From the NCBI GenBank assembly GCA_964549615.1, contig CAZJVP010000015.1:1-14174 (forward strand): a DNA stretch of 14,174 nucleotides, written 5' to 3'. Made by a program: the position numbers and the translations under genes. The DNA comes from CAYVLA01 sp964549615 [NCBI: uncultured Thermococci archaeon] (GTDB taxonomy: Archaea > CAYQAE01 > CAYVLA01). The notes beneath the pieces are model-generated. The model searched no databases and was not told where the DNA came from. It saw nothing but the letters and a program-made list of their open reading frames with translations. Position 1 is the stretch's first letter, and each line of letters starts with the position of its first letter. This document shows positions 13,061-14,174 of this stretch, piece by piece.

Positions 13061-14140
13061 CTACTTCCAGTAGCTCTTCACGAGCTCGATGTAGCGGCAG
13101 TAGTTCTTGAACGAGATGTCGCTGGACACGCAGTGGTCGACGCTGGGTATGTATCCGCCGTCCTCAAGCAGGAAAGGCAGCTTCGAGTTAACCTCCTCCT
13201 CCAGCGCCCGGCCGCCCTTGGCGACCGCCCTCTTGTCTATGTTGCCGATCAGGATCAGCCTGTGCCCGTACTGCTTGCGGAGCTTGACCGCATCCTCGTT
13301 GCTTGCGACCTCGAGCGGATAGAGGCAGTTGACACCTGCCTCGAGGAAGCAGGGCGTGATGGCATCGTTGTTCCCGTCGCTATCCACCATGATGACGTCG
13401 ATGCCATTCTCCCTCAAGAACCGGGTGATCTTCTTGTAACCCGGGAGCATGAACTTCCGCCACTGTGCCGGCGATATGTGGGGTCCGCTGTGATAGGCCA
13501 TGTCCTCCCATATCGTTGCGAAGTCTATCCTCGCCTCGGCTACGGCCTTCCTCGCGACCTCGACCTGGAAGTCCGCAAGGAAGTCGAAGAGCTCCTTGAC
13601 GAAGTCGGGGTAGCGGAACATCATCACGACAAGGCCCTTGAGGCCGATCATGTTCCTAGCGTTGCCGAAAATCCCGGGGAAGCCTATGCCCACCGGGCGG
13701 TCGACCTCCTCGTAGTACTGCATGAGCTCCGGCCCCCAGTTCTTCGGGTACCTTCTCATGTCCGTCGGATCGTAGCGGTCCCGGATCTTCTCGAAGTCCT
13801 CCGGCGTTTTGACGCCGAACTCTGTGAACTGCGGCATGCTTGTGCCGGATTTGAGGGACTTGGCCACCCACCTGAGGCCGGCTCCCTTCGTCTCCGTGAT
13901 CACGTACCTTTCGTCCTCGTACAGCGTCCTGGTGACGTAGCTGGGGATAGGACCGAAGTCCAGCGGCACGCCTTCCCGCTTGTCGAAGCCGAAGTAGTCG
14001 TAGTGGTTAACGTCGTGGCCCAGTCCTTCCCCGCGCCACCGGTTGAGAGTCTCTTGCCAGAAGCCGAGCCATTCATAGAAGGGCGGCCGATCTGTCTCCT
14101 CGAAGTGCATGCATGCGTTGAACCTTTCCCGAGCGTTCAT
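13061..14140 (-). CDS. Uroporphyrinogen-decarboxylase-superfamily protein (not HemE)
   Basis: This 359-residue barrel protein starts at ATG 14140 (MNARERFNACMHFEETDRPP, the usual opening of the family). Family features include WEDMAYHSGPHISP at 211-224 followed by QWRKFMLPGYKKI, then SDGNNDAITPCFLEAGVNCL at 254-273, GNIDKRAVAKGG at 299-310, and the closing GGYIPSVDHCVSSDISFKNY at 328-347. The RQAGR motif of true HemE near the N-terminus is missing, so heme synthesis is unlikely. Relatives include corrinoid-dependent methyltransferases (MtaA/MtbA type), where a His-x-Cys motif plus a distant Cys bind zinc; here DHCVSSD at 335-341 supplies adjacent His and Cys, but this is only suggestive. No corrinoid protein gene is in the window. 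The stop is 110 bases upstream of the small gene's start, which has its own TATA box, so the two are probably separate units. Only 34 bases of upstream sequence are visible and hold no clear promoter. Confidence 0.88.
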   Translation of the reverse strand: MNARERFNACMHFEETDRPPFYEWLGFWQETLNRWRGEGLGHDVNHYDYFGFDKREGVPLDFGPIPSYVTRTLYEDERYVITETKGAGLRWVAKSLKSGTSMPQFTEFGVKTPEDFEKIRDRYDPTDMRRYPKNWGPELMQYYEEVDRPVGIGFPGIFGNARNMIGLKGLVVMMFRYPDFVKELFDFLADFQVEVARKAVAEARIDFATIWEDMAYHSGPHISPAQWRKFMLPGYKKITRFLRENGIDVIMVDSDGNNDAITPCFLEAGVNCLYPLEVASNEDAVKLRKQYGHRLILIGNIDKRAVAKGGRALEEEVNSKLPFLLEDGGYIPSVDHCVSSDISFKNYCRYIELVKSYWK

Positions 14141-14174
14141 GATAACACGCAGGGCCGTGCTGTATCCAGCTCAG

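Noticed and set aside
12951-13061. N-terminal extension of the 90-residue protein
   Set aside because: It is Pro/Arg-rich, crosses a TATA-like box and begins at the stop codon of the neighbouring gene.
1-14174. CRISPR arrays, insertion sequences or long repeats
   Set aside because: No regularly spaced direct repeats, transposase genes or long terminal inverted repeats were seen. The only large similarity is between the two paralogous genes at protein level.

Overview
The window looks archaeal, although the lineage cannot be fixed from the sequence alone. Supporting signs are TATA-like boxes about 26 bases upstream of likely leaderless or short-leader starts (2453-2462 is the clearest), a Rad50 ATPase with a zinc hook, several TTG/GTG starts (two with matches to the archaeal/bacterial anti-Shine-Dalgarno), and large secreted proteins rich in N-X-S/T sequons and CARDB domains. 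G+C is high. A Thermoproteota/Bathyarchaeia-like or Thermoplasmatota-like genome is a guess only.

Layout. 1-455: a PIN-domain (VapC-like) ribonuclease, cut by the left edge. 734-1633 (minus): a conserved-looking soluble protein of unknown function. 1735-2452: about 700 bases with no convincing gene, holding a minus-strand TATA box and a G-rich stretch. 2483-5043: two tandem paralogous secreted/membrane-anchored proteins, each a signal peptide, a ThuA/glutamine-amidotransferase-like ectodomain, a helical region and a C-terminal membrane helix. 5267-10544 (plus): a tight run of four genes, namely an Old Yellow Enzyme-family flavoprotein, a very large secreted metallophosphoesterase (FnIII + phosphoesterase + two CARDB + CBM25-like module + tail anchor), a 176-residue unknown and an Asp-box beta-propeller of sialidase type. 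10550-10595: hairpins between convergent genes. 10597-12950 (minus): a compact Rad50 translationally coupled to a 90-residue unknown. 13061-14140 (minus): a uroporphyrinogen-decarboxylase-superfamily protein that is not HemE.

How the genes may work together. The plus-strand half is dominated by cell-surface proteins: two anchored paralogues and the multidomain phosphoesterase with a possible glycan-binding module. The OYE, the unknown protein and the propeller are predicted intracellular and follow at short spacing, so part of the block may be one operon. A role in handling an external glycan or phosphorylated compound is inference. The minus-strand pair 12678-12950/10597-12681 looks like a DNA-repair operon without Mre11 in view.

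The most promising undescribed items are the tandem anchored paralogues and the 90-residue protein coupled to Rad50. No CRISPR array, insertion sequence, rRNA or tRNA gene was seen.
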